From Brachionus manjavacas (Eukaryota > Rotifera > Eurotatoria > Ploima > Brachionidae), in contig JAHQIY010000009.1 of NCBI GenBank assembly GCA_019054805.1, positions 3,879,787 to 3,943,786 on the forward strand: a DNA stretch of 64,000 nucleotides, read 5' to 3'. Of this stretch, positions 12,074 to 21,783 are shown piece after piece (position 1 is the first letter of the stretch; every line of letters begins with the position of its first letter). The position numbers and the translations under genes were made by a program. The notes under the pieces are model-generated. The model saw only the letters and a program-made list of their open reading frames with translations. It made no database searches and was not told where the DNA came from.

Positions 12074-13138
12074 TTGATTACCAATTATCAATTAAGTATT
12101 AATATAGCTTTGTTATTACCTGGTGGTCGTACTGCTCATTCTCGGTTCAAAATTCCTATAAACCTATATCCGAATTCAACATGTAATATCAGTTTAAACT
12201 CACCTGAAGCCGAATTAATACGTAGAGCACATCTTATTTTATGGGATGAAGCTCCAATTATGCATAGGAACGCTTTAGATGCACTTGATCGTAGGTTAAG
12301 AGATATCATGAAAATAAAAGATAGTAGATATGAAAATAGTTAATTCATGTATAAACAGGTCAAATTTATGGAAAAATTTTCAGATTTTAAAATTAAAGAA
12401 AAATATGCGTTTAATTTTAGACGTCGATAAATTCAACTCAATAGCTACTTCACTTTTTCCAGGTAAAAATAATCTTCTATAAATCTTTAAAAAATTCTAT
12501 ATATAAATTACCTTTTAATTGAATTAAAGGTGAAGAGAACAAATATTTATCAGCTGATGCTGTTTTGAATGACGCACATACAGCTTTTTACCCGACCGAA
12601 TTTTTAAATAGCTTAAATTTATCAGGAATGCCACCTCATAAATTAGTTCTTAAAAAAGGCCAACCTATTATTTTACTTAGAAATGTCTCAGCTTCGGATG
12701 GATTGTGTAACGGTAACAGGCTTATTTGTAGAAATTTTTACAGTAAAATAATTGAATGTCAAATAGCTGTTGGATCTAATGCTAAAAAAATAGTTTACAT
12801 ACCGAGAATGCCATTGATTCCAACTGATGCAAGTTGACCTTTCGAATTAAAAAGGCTTCAATTTCCTATACGACCAGCGTTTGCAATGAGTATAAATAAA
12901 TCTCAAGGACAAACGTAGGGGTTTACTTAAACGAACCTGTTTTTACTCATGGGCAATTATATGTAGCCTTTTCAAGAGTGACAAATAAAAAAAATCGCAA
13001 GATTTGCATGAATCATCCAAATAACAAAAAACATAGTTTATACTGAGGTTTTTCAATAAATTTTTTAGTGTGTTCTGCAATTTTTTTTCTTAATTTTATT
13101 TAAATTCCCCCGGCAGCGAAGCAACGGGTATCTACTAG
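12074..13138 (+). mobile_element. Helitron 3' part with Pif1-like helicase remnant
   Basis: Plus-strand frames encode the end of a Helitron helicase: LLPGGRTAHSRFKIPI, LILWDEAPIMH, ALDALDRRLRDIM (12074-12343). After a break come MPPHKLVLKKGQPIILLRN and NGNRLI (12565-12837), then FAMSINKSQGQT and QLYVAFSRV near 12885-12980. The 3' end has a CCCCGGCAGCGAAGCAACGG hairpin and stops in CTAG followed by T (13135-13139), as Helitrons do. The 5' end, with the Rep domain, is missing. It sits inside the hAT element, so it inserted later or was captured. Confidence 0.75.
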
Positions 13139-13759
13139 TTTACTATAAAAAAACAGATACAAATTAGATAGAATTGTTAATAAACATAGGGACTGTAAAA
13201 AAATTTAAGGAGTTTTATCACAAAATCTATTCAATTTTTAAAAGAGAGCTTTATTTGTTTATTTTGTTCAACGAGCCTTCCATAGACTCAAATTTCAATC
13301 TCTTTAATTTTAGTTACAATAAAATACAACTTTTAGACCAAAACCGTCTAAAAGAAAAATTACCAGATGTGTTCGACTGGATTTAATATGAATAACTAAA
13401 AATTAAATCAATAACAGTATTTTTGGTTAACCAAATTTTGGCTAACCGGGTTTTTGGTTAACCAAATTATGGCTAACCGGATTATTGGTTAACCAAATTA
13501 TGGCTAACTGGATTTTTGGTTAATGTATTTTGGCTAACCGAGTTTTTGCCCAACTTTAAATTTTCTATGTAATTATTCTTTCTATTTTATTTTTTATCAT
13601 TACATTATCTTTTTTTCTAAATAGATGAAAAAATTTCAAAATAGCTGAACAATTTTTAGATAATGTCAAGGTCAATTAATAGTTCATAAAACATGGGAAC
13701 AGGAATTGTTCCAGTAACAGGTGAACCATAGTTTACCTAAGCGACTAGACCCCAAAAAC

Positions 13760-14165
13760 TATGTTTTCCTCTAATAAAATTTTGATTTAAGTGTTAATTT
13801 AATTTCGTTTGGTGCATTTTAACAAATACTTAATTAATGAAATATGAAGAACAGAGCGAAAATAGTTTTTAAACTACAATTTTTATCTTTGAGGATCATC
13901 ATCATTTTATCTTTGAGGAAAAAAAAAACAAAGTTTTTTTATGTTTGCAATATTATATAATGTATTGTTAGTAAAATGGTGTAAATTCGATATTTCTTTT
14001 ATTGAAAGAGGTCTAGGGGGTGGAAATTTAATTGGATTGGTTTATTTGATAGGATTTAAAAAATTTAACGGTTTAACCCCAACGGTTGGGGTAAAAGTGA
14101 TAAAATACAAAAAACAAATAAAAGATGAGTATTTAAAAAAAAACGAGATCAAATTAATTTAAATT
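13760..14165. other. AT-rich stretch without a recognised gene
   Basis: A 73-codon plus-strand frame at 13941-14162 has no motif I recognise and is probably chance. Confidence 0.4.
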
Positions 14166-14169
14166 CTAT

Positions 14170-14443
14170 TATTTACATTTTTTCGAACAATAAAATTCAC
14201 TTTTCGGATCAAACTTTTTGGGTAGACATTTAACACATGACCAGTTAGAGCATCCTTCACATGAAATTCATTTGGATTGATTTTTTTTATCGTAAACGAA
14301 TTTTTGTTTACACTTGAAACAATTTTTTTCACTATTTAAACTCATATTTGGCTCTACTACTAGATCTACATTAGGGGCTGGATCATTACTTGTAGCTTTA
14401 TCAGACTTTTTTCTTTTTTTACTTTTTTTGAAAGCCGCTTGAT
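14170..14443 (-). pseudogene. PHD-like zinc-finger fragment, probably LINE ORF1
   Basis: The minus-strand frame has a basic start, then NCFKCKQKFVYD, an in-frame stop, then ISCEGCSNWSCVKCLPKKF and FYCSKKC. The cysteine spacing fits a PHD-type finger, as seen in ORF1 proteins of some non-LTR elements. LINE reverse-transcriptase debris on the same strand lies to the right (15.05-15.83 kb). Confidence 0.45.
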
Positions 14444-15049
14444 AAATATTAAGTTTCTTATTTTTAATTTTATTTCAAAATGTTAACAAGCTAAATTTTT
14501 TTTCTAGATTAATGTTTTTAATTATCTTGAAAATAAAATTTTAAATTCAATATGTTCAAAATTACATCTAAATAAGGTTGTTATTGGTTGTTGATTTAAA
14601 GATTTTCTGCAGTTGATCTTGATCAATGTGGTCTGCTTATATAGACGGCACTTTAAAAAAGTCTCTCAACAGGAGATGACGAAGCCGGTATAGACAAATA
14701 TTTGAGCGCTTTCTGGTGTAATATTGAGAAAGTCTCTTTTTTTACTTTCCAAAAATACATATCCTTGAACTCAACTCTAAATCAAAATAACTCAATAACA
14801 ATAAATCTAAATATAATATTCATTAATTAATTTCTTTGATTTTGTTTCGTATGGGTCTGTCATCTTCGTCGTCCAAAACATTCAAAATATTTCCTACGTT
14901 TTTTTAGGGATTACAATAGAGATTCTGTCAAATTCTGCCAAATGAGGAACTCTGCGAAGATGGAATTTGCGAACAGTCTGGTGTTCAATGACCTCTGTGA
15001 AATTACTGCAAGCTTGGGTGCTGAATTCTGAATCACTTGTAATTTTTTA

Positions 15050-15830
15050 TGTGAGGTTTTAGATCCCATTTCTTACTTGAGAGATATTTTATTGTATTGA
15101 GCCTAAAATTACAACGTTTTTTCAATTCATCCATGATAGGACCAAATATTATTTCCAAATCTAGTTTAATACCTTAGAATTTAACTATTGTTTCACAATT
15201 TAAATTATTAGAGTAAACCTTGAGGTCTAGATTAGTTTTTTCCCTAAGATTTTTAGCAAAGATCATGAATCATTACTTACCAACAGGTTATTTCATTTCC
15301 AATTCTGACAGCCATTGCTCGAGTTTTTTTGTCAAATTTTTTTAATATTTCTACTATTTCTTTTCTTATTGAAAATATAAAAAAAAGAGGCTAATCATCT
15401 GCTAAAAGAAGTTAGTAATGGATGTTTTTTTTTTGTTATGTCATTAAAAAAATGATAAAATAAGTGGACTTATTTCAGAACCTTGTGGGACCCCTTCTCT
15501 AATTGGGCATCGATTTATTAAGTCTACATTTTCATTTTGTCTAAAAGATCTTAAATTGAGAAATGAACTAAACCAGGAAATAAGGTAATGATGCACATTT
15601 ATTTTCATTACTATTTAAATCATTCTACCATGCCAAACCATATTAAAAGCTTTATAAATGCCAAAATATAAACAATATACCTTTTTCTTTATTAAAATAA
15701 TCTCCTATTTTTTAACTAGAAAATAAAGATTGTCTGCTGTGCGTATATGTTTTCTAAATCCTGTTTTCTCATTAATTAGTAACCTGTTTCTCTCAAATAA
15801 TCTTCCACGACAACTTGAAAGCAGTGTCTT
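15050..15830 (-). mobile_element. LINE reverse-transcriptase fragment (LINE copy C)
   Basis: Minus-strand frames give, in order, GFRKHIRTADNLYFLVKK, a decayed motif A (IYKAFNMVWHG), REGVPQGSEISPL (RT motif B region), and KLDLEIIFGPIMDELKKRCN with KKWDLKP near the end. Several stops interrupt it. The same order is found in the larger LINE at 59.8-62.2 kb. Confidence 0.65.
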
Positions 15831-15891
15831 GAGTAGGGGAAGTTTTCTTTAGAATCATAGTTATGCTTGTTATTTACCAGGATTTTTGTAG

Positions 15892-16172
15892 TGTTGGCAA
15901 TCGATTATCAATAATCAATTCAAAAATCGACTAACTTTATCGATTAATTTTTTTTTAGTTTTTATAGTCAACTATTAAATCTTTATTTAAAAAATCTTTA
16001 TTTAAAAAAAAAAAAAGGTTTATTGCTAATTCCTAATTTTTCATTTCGAGATATATTAGAAACTTTAAAGTCAACTACAAAAAATCAGTCGATTTTTAAA
16101 TCGATTTAATAAAAACTAAAAAAAATTAATCGATTTAAAAAATTTGTCAATCGATTAGAGTCGATTGCCAAC
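15892..16172. mobile_element. hAT-like MITE with TGTTGGCAATCGA ends
   Basis: Left end TGTTGGCAATCGATTATC; right end in reverse TGTTGGCAATCGACTC. Further ATCGATT-rich inner inverted repeats occur. 281 bp, no coding capacity. The end sequence resembles hAT termini; flanking 8-bp repeats were not convincing. Confidence 0.6.
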
Positions 16173-16363
16173 ATTTGATTTTTGGGCTTAGTCTTTTTCA
16201 AAACTCGTGTTAAAAAGTTGACTTTTATCAAGTAAAGTCTCTTAATGTAGATTTTTAACATAAGGTTCTAGATAAGCTACTGACCCGGTATTCATTTAGT
16301 TTTTTTTTTATGTTTATTTTAGTTTCCAGTAGTTTTCTTTAGACATTTCATATTTTTTCATTT

Positions 16364-16396
16364 ATATATGCTTAATGTGTCATATTAAGCATATAT
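16364..16396. repeat. Perfect 13-bp hairpin
   Basis: Arms ATATATGCTTAAT (16364-16376) and ATTAAGCATATAT (16384-16396) with a 7-base loop. Not clearly tied to a gene. Confidence 0.5.
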
Positions 16397-16931
16397 CAGA
16401 ATTTTTTTTTAATTAAAAGTCAGCTTGATTAAATGAAAATAAAAAATCTTTTTTTTTAAACTTATTTACTTTGACAATGCTGGAAAACATAATATATTTT
16501 GATTTGAAAATAGTATCGATAACCGTAAAGGTGGCCGATGTCCAGATCATTAGATTATTTGCTTTTTTGCATTATAATCATCAAAAGATATTTCTTGACT
16601 GTATGCTTAGAATAAAAAAAAAATTTTAAATTGTTAACAAAGAAAAAATTCGTGTTAATTTGGGTGAAGGAATTCCGCGGATAATCGAAGCATGACTTAA
16701 AAAAGAAATTCCGACGAATAATGATTATTAAATTTTTTCAAATTGAATTTGATAATTTAAAGATAAAATATTTTGTGTTTTAAAACATTGAAGGTTTATT
16801 GTTATGCCGAAACAAATATCAAACGATTTAACTTGGTATTTTAGAATTTTTCAATTCAAATGAAAATCATAAACCTATCAAAAAAGATAAAATTTCTCGG
16901 AATTCTCTGAATTAAATACTCAAAAAAATAT

Positions 16932-16940
16932 TATAAAAAG
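16932..16940 (+). promoter_or_regulatory. TATA box of the Gly/Ala/Thr repeat-protein gene
   Basis: TATAAAAAG lies 62 bases upstream of the ATG at 16994, leaving room for a start site about 30 bases downstream and a short leader. Confidence 0.55.
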
Positions 16941-16993
16941 GTTTACAAGGCACAGCTTTTATCAAATCAATTACAAATAAAAATTGAATAAGA

Positions 16994-17755
16994 ATGAAGA
17001 TTTTCTCAACACAAAAACTTTTAGCTGTATTTTTTCTAGTTGCACTTCTTTGGACTCCTACTAAAGGAGCTACTGGAACAGGAGCCACCGGAGAAGCTAC
17101 TGGCGCTGCTGGAGGAGCTACTGGAGAAGCTACTGGCGCTGCTGGAGGAGCCACTGGAGAAGCTACTGGCGCTGCTGGAGGAGCCACTGGAGAAGCTACT
17201 GGCGCTGCTGGAGGAGCCACTGGAGGAGCTACTGGCGCTGCTGGAGGAGCTACTGCAGAAGCTACTGGCGCTGCTGGAGGAGCCACTGGAGAAGCTACTG
17301 GCGCTGCTGGAGGAGCTACTGGCGCTGCTGGAGGAGCCACTGGAGAAGCTACTGGCGCTGCTGGAGGAGCCACTGGAGAAGCTTCTGGCGCTGCTGAAGG
17401 AGCTACTGGAGAAGCTACTGGCGCTGCTGGAGGAGCCACTGGAGAAGCTACTGGCGCTGCTGGAGGAGCCACTGGAGAAGCTACTGGCGCTGCTGGAGGA
17501 GCCACTGGTTCTGCTGGAGGTGCCACTGGAGGAGCTACTGGTGCTGCGGGGGCTACTGGTGCTGCTGGAGCTACTGATGCTGCTGGAGCTACTGATGCTG
17601 CTGGAGCTACTGGTGCTGCTGGAGCTACTGGTGCTGCTGGGGCTACTCAACAAACAACAACTGTTTCTTTCGCTATCAGCACTTTAATTTTCAATTCGGA
17701 AATATTCTTTTTCATTATCTTGTCAATTAATTTTTTCAATTTAATTTTAAACTAA
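16994..17755 (+). CDS. Secreted Gly/Ala/Thr/Glu tandem-repeat protein
   Basis: Single-exon 253-residue protein. The ATG at 16994 starts a clean signal peptide (MKIFSTQKLLAVFFLVALLW). From about residue 25 the mature part is almost wholly made of an 11-residue unit, GATGEATGAAG, encoded by a 33-bp DNA repeat. The unit then shifts to shorter GATGAA/GATDAA units near residues 190-220. No Cys, Pro or aromatic residue occurs in the repeats. Thr at regular spacing would suit O-glycosylation or a flat Thr-bearing face. The last 30 residues are hydrophobic (FFFIILSINFFNLILN), suggesting a GPI signal or membrane tail. Upstream is a TATA box, downstream an AATAAA. Long frames on both strands over the same interval come from the repeat. 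Function unknown; mucin-like, cuticle/mucus or ice-binding roles are only guesses. Confidence 0.75.
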   Translation: MKIFSTQKLLAVFFLVALLWTPTKGATGTGATGEATGAAGGATGEATGAAGGATGEATGAAGGATGEATGAAGGATGGATGAAGGATAEATGAAGGATGEATGAAGGATGAAGGATGEATGAAGGATGEASGAAEGATGEATGAAGGATGEATGAAGGATGEATGAAGGATGSAGGATGGATGAAGATGAAGATDAAGATDAAGATGAAGATGAAGATQQTTTVSFAISTLIFNSEIFFFIILSINFFNLILN

Positions 17756-17783
17756 TTCTTTTTATTTATAATAATTATGGGTC

Positions 17784-17789
17784 AATAAA
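17784..17789 (+). promoter_or_regulatory. Poly-A signal AATAAA of the repeat-protein gene
   Basis: Canonical AATAAA 28 bases after the stop codon. Confidence 0.55.
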
Positions 17790-18083
17790 GTAAAAAATTT
17801 TTAAAAGCAAATAAAATAATGAATTTAAAAACCTTTATATTTAAAAAATAATAATTTAAAATGTTTAATTATATAACTTTTACTAATATAGTTATTAATG
17901 ATTAATATTTTAAAAATTTTTGATTGAAAAATAATTATTAAGTAAAAATAAGTGATTCTAATTATATACTAAATAAAATACGTATTTTGTTAAACATTTG
18001 TCAATAAGATTAAATTAAAAAAAAACAATTAAGCTGTTGTCTTTTAGAGTAAAAGAAAAATTAAATTTGAACGTTTTTTTTTA

Positions 18084-18461
18084 TTAATTTAAATTAGTAT
18101 TTACAATTTTTGACAAAGATTCGGCAAGAGAGTTTATTTTCAATTTTAGAATGCCGAGACCAGTATTAGAATCGGCACACAAACAAACAAGATTAGTTCC
18201 CACAGGTCTGATTGCAAGTCGATAACAATCACAATCAATAATTAAAAAGTTCAGATTATCTTCCAAGGGCATGTTTAACTTTTGAAACGATTGATACACT
18301 GAACACATAATGGCACACATACTCTTAACATCCACCAGTTTCGAGTCCGATTTGGCTACAAAGTCCAAATACTCGCCAGATCTGGTCGACAAAATTGTGG
18401 CCTCAATTTTGCCAGTCGTCACCTGATTCAACAATTGTCTCAAAGCACTCGGTCTAAACAT
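18084..18461 (-). CDS. LAMTOR2: Ragulator complex protein LAMTOR2 (p14, roadblock/LC7 domain)
   Basis: Single coding exon of 125 residues, the family's usual length. It starts MFRPSALRQLLNQVTTGKIE, close to the MLRPKALTQVLSQ start of vertebrate LAMTOR2, and keeps the DNLNFLIIDCDCYRLAI strand and the GLGILKLKINSL helix. These are the signature parts of the roadblock/LC7 fold. LAMTOR2 pairs with LAMTOR3 and forms part of the Ragulator scaffold on late endosomes and lysosomes, which recruits Rag GTPases for mTORC1 activation. A poly-A signal overlaps the stop codon. The gene is tail-to-head with the SDR gene on the same strand. Confidence 0.88.
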   Translation of the reverse strand: MFRPSALRQLLNQVTTGKIEATILSTRSGEYLDFVAKSDSKLVDVKSMCAIMCSVYQSFQKLNMPLEDNLNFLIIDCDCYRLAIRPVGTNLVCLCADSNTGLGILKLKINSLAESLSKIVNTNLN

Positions 18462-18926
18462 CTATGAACATTTTTAGCTTTTTTAAAATTTAAGATTTTT
18501 TTTGTATTCGCGAGGTCTCAATCCCCTGAAACAAATTTCAAGGAAAAAAAAAAATTTTTTTAATAAAATTTTATTTAAAAAAAAATTAGTCTGATTTATT
18601 TCTTCCTTTGAAATCATCCATTGTTAGACTTGTTTTTAAAAATTCCATTGCAATAAATCTCTCAACATCATGAGTGATCAATCTTGTAAAATAAAATTTT
18701 CAATTTTTAAAATTAATTTAATTATTACTTCAAAAAGAAATCAAAGTCTACAATATTTTTTTCCTACACATTTAAGCTATTCATTCATAGTCAAAAAATT
18801 ACAGCAACAACAAGCATAATTTTTCAAATTGAATTTTTTTTAAATAAAATGAAAATTTTATCCATTAACTCACAAATATGACAGTTTGGGTCAGTAAGGA
18901 AATTTTTTTAATTTTTGACTTTTTTT

Positions 18927-19904
18927 TTAAAATAAACTATTTGTAGAATTTTTAAATACAAACCCTTTTAAAGCTGATATAAAATACATAATTCGTGGTA
19001 GCATGAGAACTTTTTGGTCAGTCAACACAGCCTCAACTATTTTATCAGCAACATATTCAGGGCTCAAAAGTGGTATCATGTCCGACTTGACTCCTTCAAA
19101 CATGCCAGTCTTGATATAATACGGACACACCACAGTAGTTTTGACACCATTTTTTTTCATTCTTGCCAGCTCATTTCTGAGCGACTCGTCGAAGCCGACG
19201 GCTGCAAATTTAGAAGCGCTGTAGTCGCACAGACCAGCTGTTCCGAAATGACCGGCCATACTAGCCACTGTGACCACATGGCCGTGATTTTTTTCCAGCA
19301 TATTTGGCAAAAATGCTTTAGTCATCTTGAATTTTAGCAATTTTCAATTTTTTTTTATTTTTAATAAAATTAATATTACCCAAAAATGACTAATGGTATT
19401 GACTCTGAAGGTCTTATCAATTGCTTGATCAGATGAGTCGAGAAACTTTTTACCAGAGACTATGCCAGCATTGTTTATCAGAATGCTCACAGGTCCCACG
19501 GAGCTGTTCACCTGACCAACAATAAATTTTTTTTGTCAATTTATTTTTTTCTTTAAAAGCTAACTTACTTGCTCGGCTAAATTTTTGATTTCTTCCCTAT
19601 TGCTCAAATCACATCTAAAAGTCTTGGCCTTTCCGCCTTCAATCAAAATTTGGTCACATGTCGAACGGTTTGAGTCTTCGTCAATGTCGACTAGGACGCA
19701 AATGGCGCCTAGTTTGGCAAAATTTTTGGCCATCAGGCGGCCAATGCCCGACCCACTGCCAGTAATCAGCACTATTTCGTCTTTGACATTCTTCGATCTG
19801 TATTTGTAGGGAATTAGAAATTTAATGAACGCTTTGAGCGATGATATCACAAGCAAAAAAATTGTGTATAAACTATAAAGTAAAAATTCTAGATAAATAT
19901 TCAT
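18927..19904 (-). CDS. SDR16C/RDH10-like short-chain dehydrogenase, three exons
   Basis: Exons 19569-19904, 19380-19511 and 18927-19325 join in frame to about 288 residues. I chose the ATG at 19904 because it opens [18 protein letters not shown], the hydrophobic N-terminal anchor typical of RDH10 and SDR16C5; the codons before it have no ATG. Exon 1 carries the cofactor motif [12 protein letters not shown] and an acidic VDIDED. Exon 2 holds [15 protein letters not shown]. Exon 3 holds the catalytic Ser region ([10 protein letters not shown]) and [12 protein letters not shown] (Tyr-x-x-x-Lys), then [13 protein letters not shown]. Family members oxidise retinol or reduce retinal at the ER or lipid-droplet membrane. 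Substrate cannot be read from sequence; other SDR16C lipids are possible. Confidence 0.85.
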
Positions 19905-20195
19905 CTCGATACCATAAAAGTAATTCCTAAGGAAAAGTATCAAGCAGTTTTATATATGGTTTTGTTTATCAATGGTTTTTTGGTTTTTTTCTCACATAAA
20001 TTATGAAAAGAAAATGTGTTTAGTTTTAGTCTTAAGCTTTGGTAAGCTTGTTTGGTAAAGCATTAGAAAAAAAAATTTAATGCCATCTACAAAAGTGAAT
20101 AGTTTGTTTAATTCTATTTCCATTTAAACAAAATCATTTAAAATTAAAATAGAAAGCTTTTATCAATAATTGATTTTAGTTAGTTCTAAAAGTTG

Positions 20196-20203
20196 TATAA
20201 AAG
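20196..20203 (+). promoter_or_regulatory. TATA box of the Tyr/Gly-rich small-protein gene
   Basis: TATAAAAG, 58 bases before the ATG at 20254, close to the spacing seen for the repeat-protein gene. Confidence 0.6.
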
Positions 20204-20253
20204 CCAGTTATTCTTCTTTTCAAATTAAAAACAAAAAAAATCATATTTTTAAA

Positions 20254-20457
20254 ATGGGCTCAAGCAAAAGTCGATACAACCAATATCCGAGGGATTCACA
20301 GTATTCAAATGGTGGCTCTTGTGCTCCTAGCTCCTGCAATAGTCCGTGTCAAATGAATTCTTGTGCAACGCCTTATCCTTCCTATGCACCATTTAATAGT
20401 TATACTGGCTACGGTTATTATACCGGCACTTTGGTCGGCTACGGATATGGTTTTTAA
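20254..20457 (+). CDS. Small Ser/Cys/Tyr/Gly-rich protein with myristoylation-like start
   Basis: 67 residues. Begins MGSSKSRYNQYPR, which fits the N-myristoylation pattern (Gly2, Ser6, nearby basic residues). The middle is Ser/Cys/Asn-rich (GSCAPSSCNSPCQMNSCATP). The C-terminus is a run of Tyr and Gly (YTGYGYYTG, VGYGYGF), as in structural or phase-separating low-complexity proteins. A longer upstream frame exists, but the ATG at 20254 fits the TATA box at 20196 and the myristoylation pattern. An AATAAA follows at 20488. Family not recognised; it lies tail-to-tail with the Cys-rich gene at 20520-20738. Confidence 0.6.
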   Translation: MGSSKSRYNQYPRDSQYSNGGSCAPSSCNSPCQMNSCATPYPSYAPFNSYTGYGYYTGTLVGYGYGF

Positions 20458-20487
20458 CTTTTATCTTTAGTTAAATTATTTTTGACT

Positions 20488-20493
20488 AATAAA
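20488..20493 (+). promoter_or_regulatory. Poly-A signal AATAAA of the 20254 gene
   Basis: Canonical hexamer 31 bases after the stop codon. Confidence 0.5.
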
Positions 20494-20519
20494 ATTTTAA
20501 TTTCTTTATTTTTCAAAAT

Positions 20520-20738
20520 TTATGAACAAAAATTTTTAACATTACGACAACAAAAGCACCAATTATTGAAGCAACTGGCGCATAAATTACAGCATCTAAT
20601 TGTCTCGACACACGGTCCACATTCGCCTGCTTCACCTTGCTCTTTTTTTTTCAAGATTTTCTCAGCTTGAATATAGAACGCTTGATTCACTTTTGGTTTG
20701 GGTTGTTCGAAAGTTATTTGCGATTCTTTCTGATCCAT
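20520..20738 (-). CDS. Small Cys-rich protein
   Basis: 72 residues from the ATG at 20738. The N-terminal half is hydrophilic (MDQKESQITFEQPKPKVNQ, then a KILKKKE stretch). The C-terminal half has many closely spaced cysteines (ECGPCVETIRCCNLCASC, then WCFCCRN). A likely splice acceptor (AATTAG) lies just upstream of the ATG and a donor (CAG|GTAAAT) near 20790, so there may be a 5' UTR intron. No signal peptide; the many Cys pairs suggest metal binding or palmitoylation. Family not recognised. Confidence 0.5.
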   Translation of the reverse strand: MDQKESQITFEQPKPKVNQAFYIQAEKILKKKEQGEAGECGPCVETIRCCNLCASCFNNWCFCCRNVKNFCS

Positions 20739-20879
20739 CTAAAGCTAATTAAAAATTTTGGCAACGTTTTAAAATTTTCCTTAATCAAATTTACCTGTTT
20801 AAACTCGACATTTACATTCGAGCCCAAATGCTGTTTTCAATTTTTCATTAGTATTAATCATCTCAGAAGAAATTAATTT

Positions 20880-21415
20880 CAAAATTTTAGGCCTTTAAAT
20901 TAGTCATTTTAGTGAGTTGTTTTATTTAACAACAACAAAAACTACTTGACAAAAATTATTTAAATATTTTTATTCAATATTTGTTTAGATCTTTTATTTC
21001 ATTTTGAAGATTCAAGTCCAAGTTGTTTCAAAATATTTTTCCTATTTATCATAAGTAGAAAAAATGTTTTTAAAGCAATTTTTATTGTATGAAAAAAATT
21101 TTGTTTATAATTTTTAGAAAGTCTATTTTATTCATTTTTAAATATAACTTAAGGTAAAGTTTTTTCATAAACGAATTAAAAATAAAAAAATCAAATTTAT
21201 ATTGTTTAATTTTTTGCTTATAAATCAAAAAATGCAGCTTCTGTAAAAAAAAATATTAAAAAGGCGAATTTAGTTGTGATACCCAAGTTATTGAATAAAT
21301 ACCCCAAATTAAGTAGAATTATATTTATTTAACAAATTAAAACCAAATTAATAAAAAAATACAAATTTAATTAAAAGAAACCTTTTTCAAAAAAGAAACC
21401 AAAATATTTAATTTT
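20880..21415. other. AT-rich intergenic stretch
   Basis: No gene, RNA or repeat recognised. Confidence 0.45.
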
Positions 21416-21417
21416 AG

Positions 21418-21714
21418 TCATATTTATTAGGACAGGCCCAATATCGTCTTTTAAACATTTTTACACCACATTTTAGGCAAATTCTGCCGTCTTGGTCGAA
21501 TCAGTTATCTAACGAACAGTAATTTTAATCACATGATGAGACTTGAAATGTTTTAACCAGTGTAAACTATCGAAATTTTGCTTAGATTTAAAAATAAATT
21601 TTACACTCTTATTTTATAATTTCATTTTTGTCACCAGCTTGAAGGTAGTAGCATTTGTCTTCCTTGTAATGTAAGACTGACTTGTTGAGTGGATTCCACT
21701 TGTAAGCTTCGATT
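21418..21714 (-). pseudogene. Degenerate copy of an unnamed repeat-borne protein (copy 1)
   Basis: Minus-strand frames contain IEAYKWNPLNKSVLHYKEDK with CYYLQAGDKNE (about 21714-21627), then after a gap ICLKCGVKMFKRRYWACPNK (about 21484-21420). A related pair of blocks in the same order occurs on the plus strand at 44.8-45.4 kb. Because it recurs and is decayed, it is probably part of a mobile element. No known domain was recognised beyond the two-cysteine C-x-x-C and later Cys. Confidence 0.4.
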
Positions 21715-21783
21715 ATTTTAAATTGATTAATTCGAAAAATGTGTCTGCAAAAAAATCCCTTTAAAAATTGCACTGTTGTTTAG

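Larger units (their letters stand above)
9267..13553 (-). mobile_element. hAT-superfamily DNA transposon, degenerate
   Basis: Clusters of a roughly 30-bp subterminal repeat lie at both ends in opposite orientation: CCGGTTAGCCATAATTTGGT and variants at 9267-9376, and ATTATGGCTAACCGG and variants at 13421-13545. Between them on the minus strand lies a broken hAT transposase (9722-11624) and, on the plus strand, a Helitron 3' fragment. Exact termini and an 8-bp target duplication could not be fixed. Confidence 0.7.
8933..13752. repeat. Outer 32-bp inverted repeat pair enclosing a transposon nest
   Basis: Left arm 8933-8964 begins GGGTCTAGTCGGTAAGGTAA; right arm 13721-13752 read in reverse begins GGGTCTAGTCGCTTAGGTAA after one extra G. 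Both end in GTTCAC. About 28 of 32 positions match. They may be the ends of one transposon, or the halves of an older palindromic element split by the hAT insertion between them. Confidence 0.55.

Noticed and set aside
13941-14162. 73-codon plus-strand frame
   Set aside because: No motif, no gene signals, composition like the AT-rich background.
16912-17687. Long frames over the repeat gene in other frames and on the minus strand
   Set aside because: Produced by the 33-bp repeat; only the sense frame at 16994 has a signal peptide, promoter and poly-A signal.
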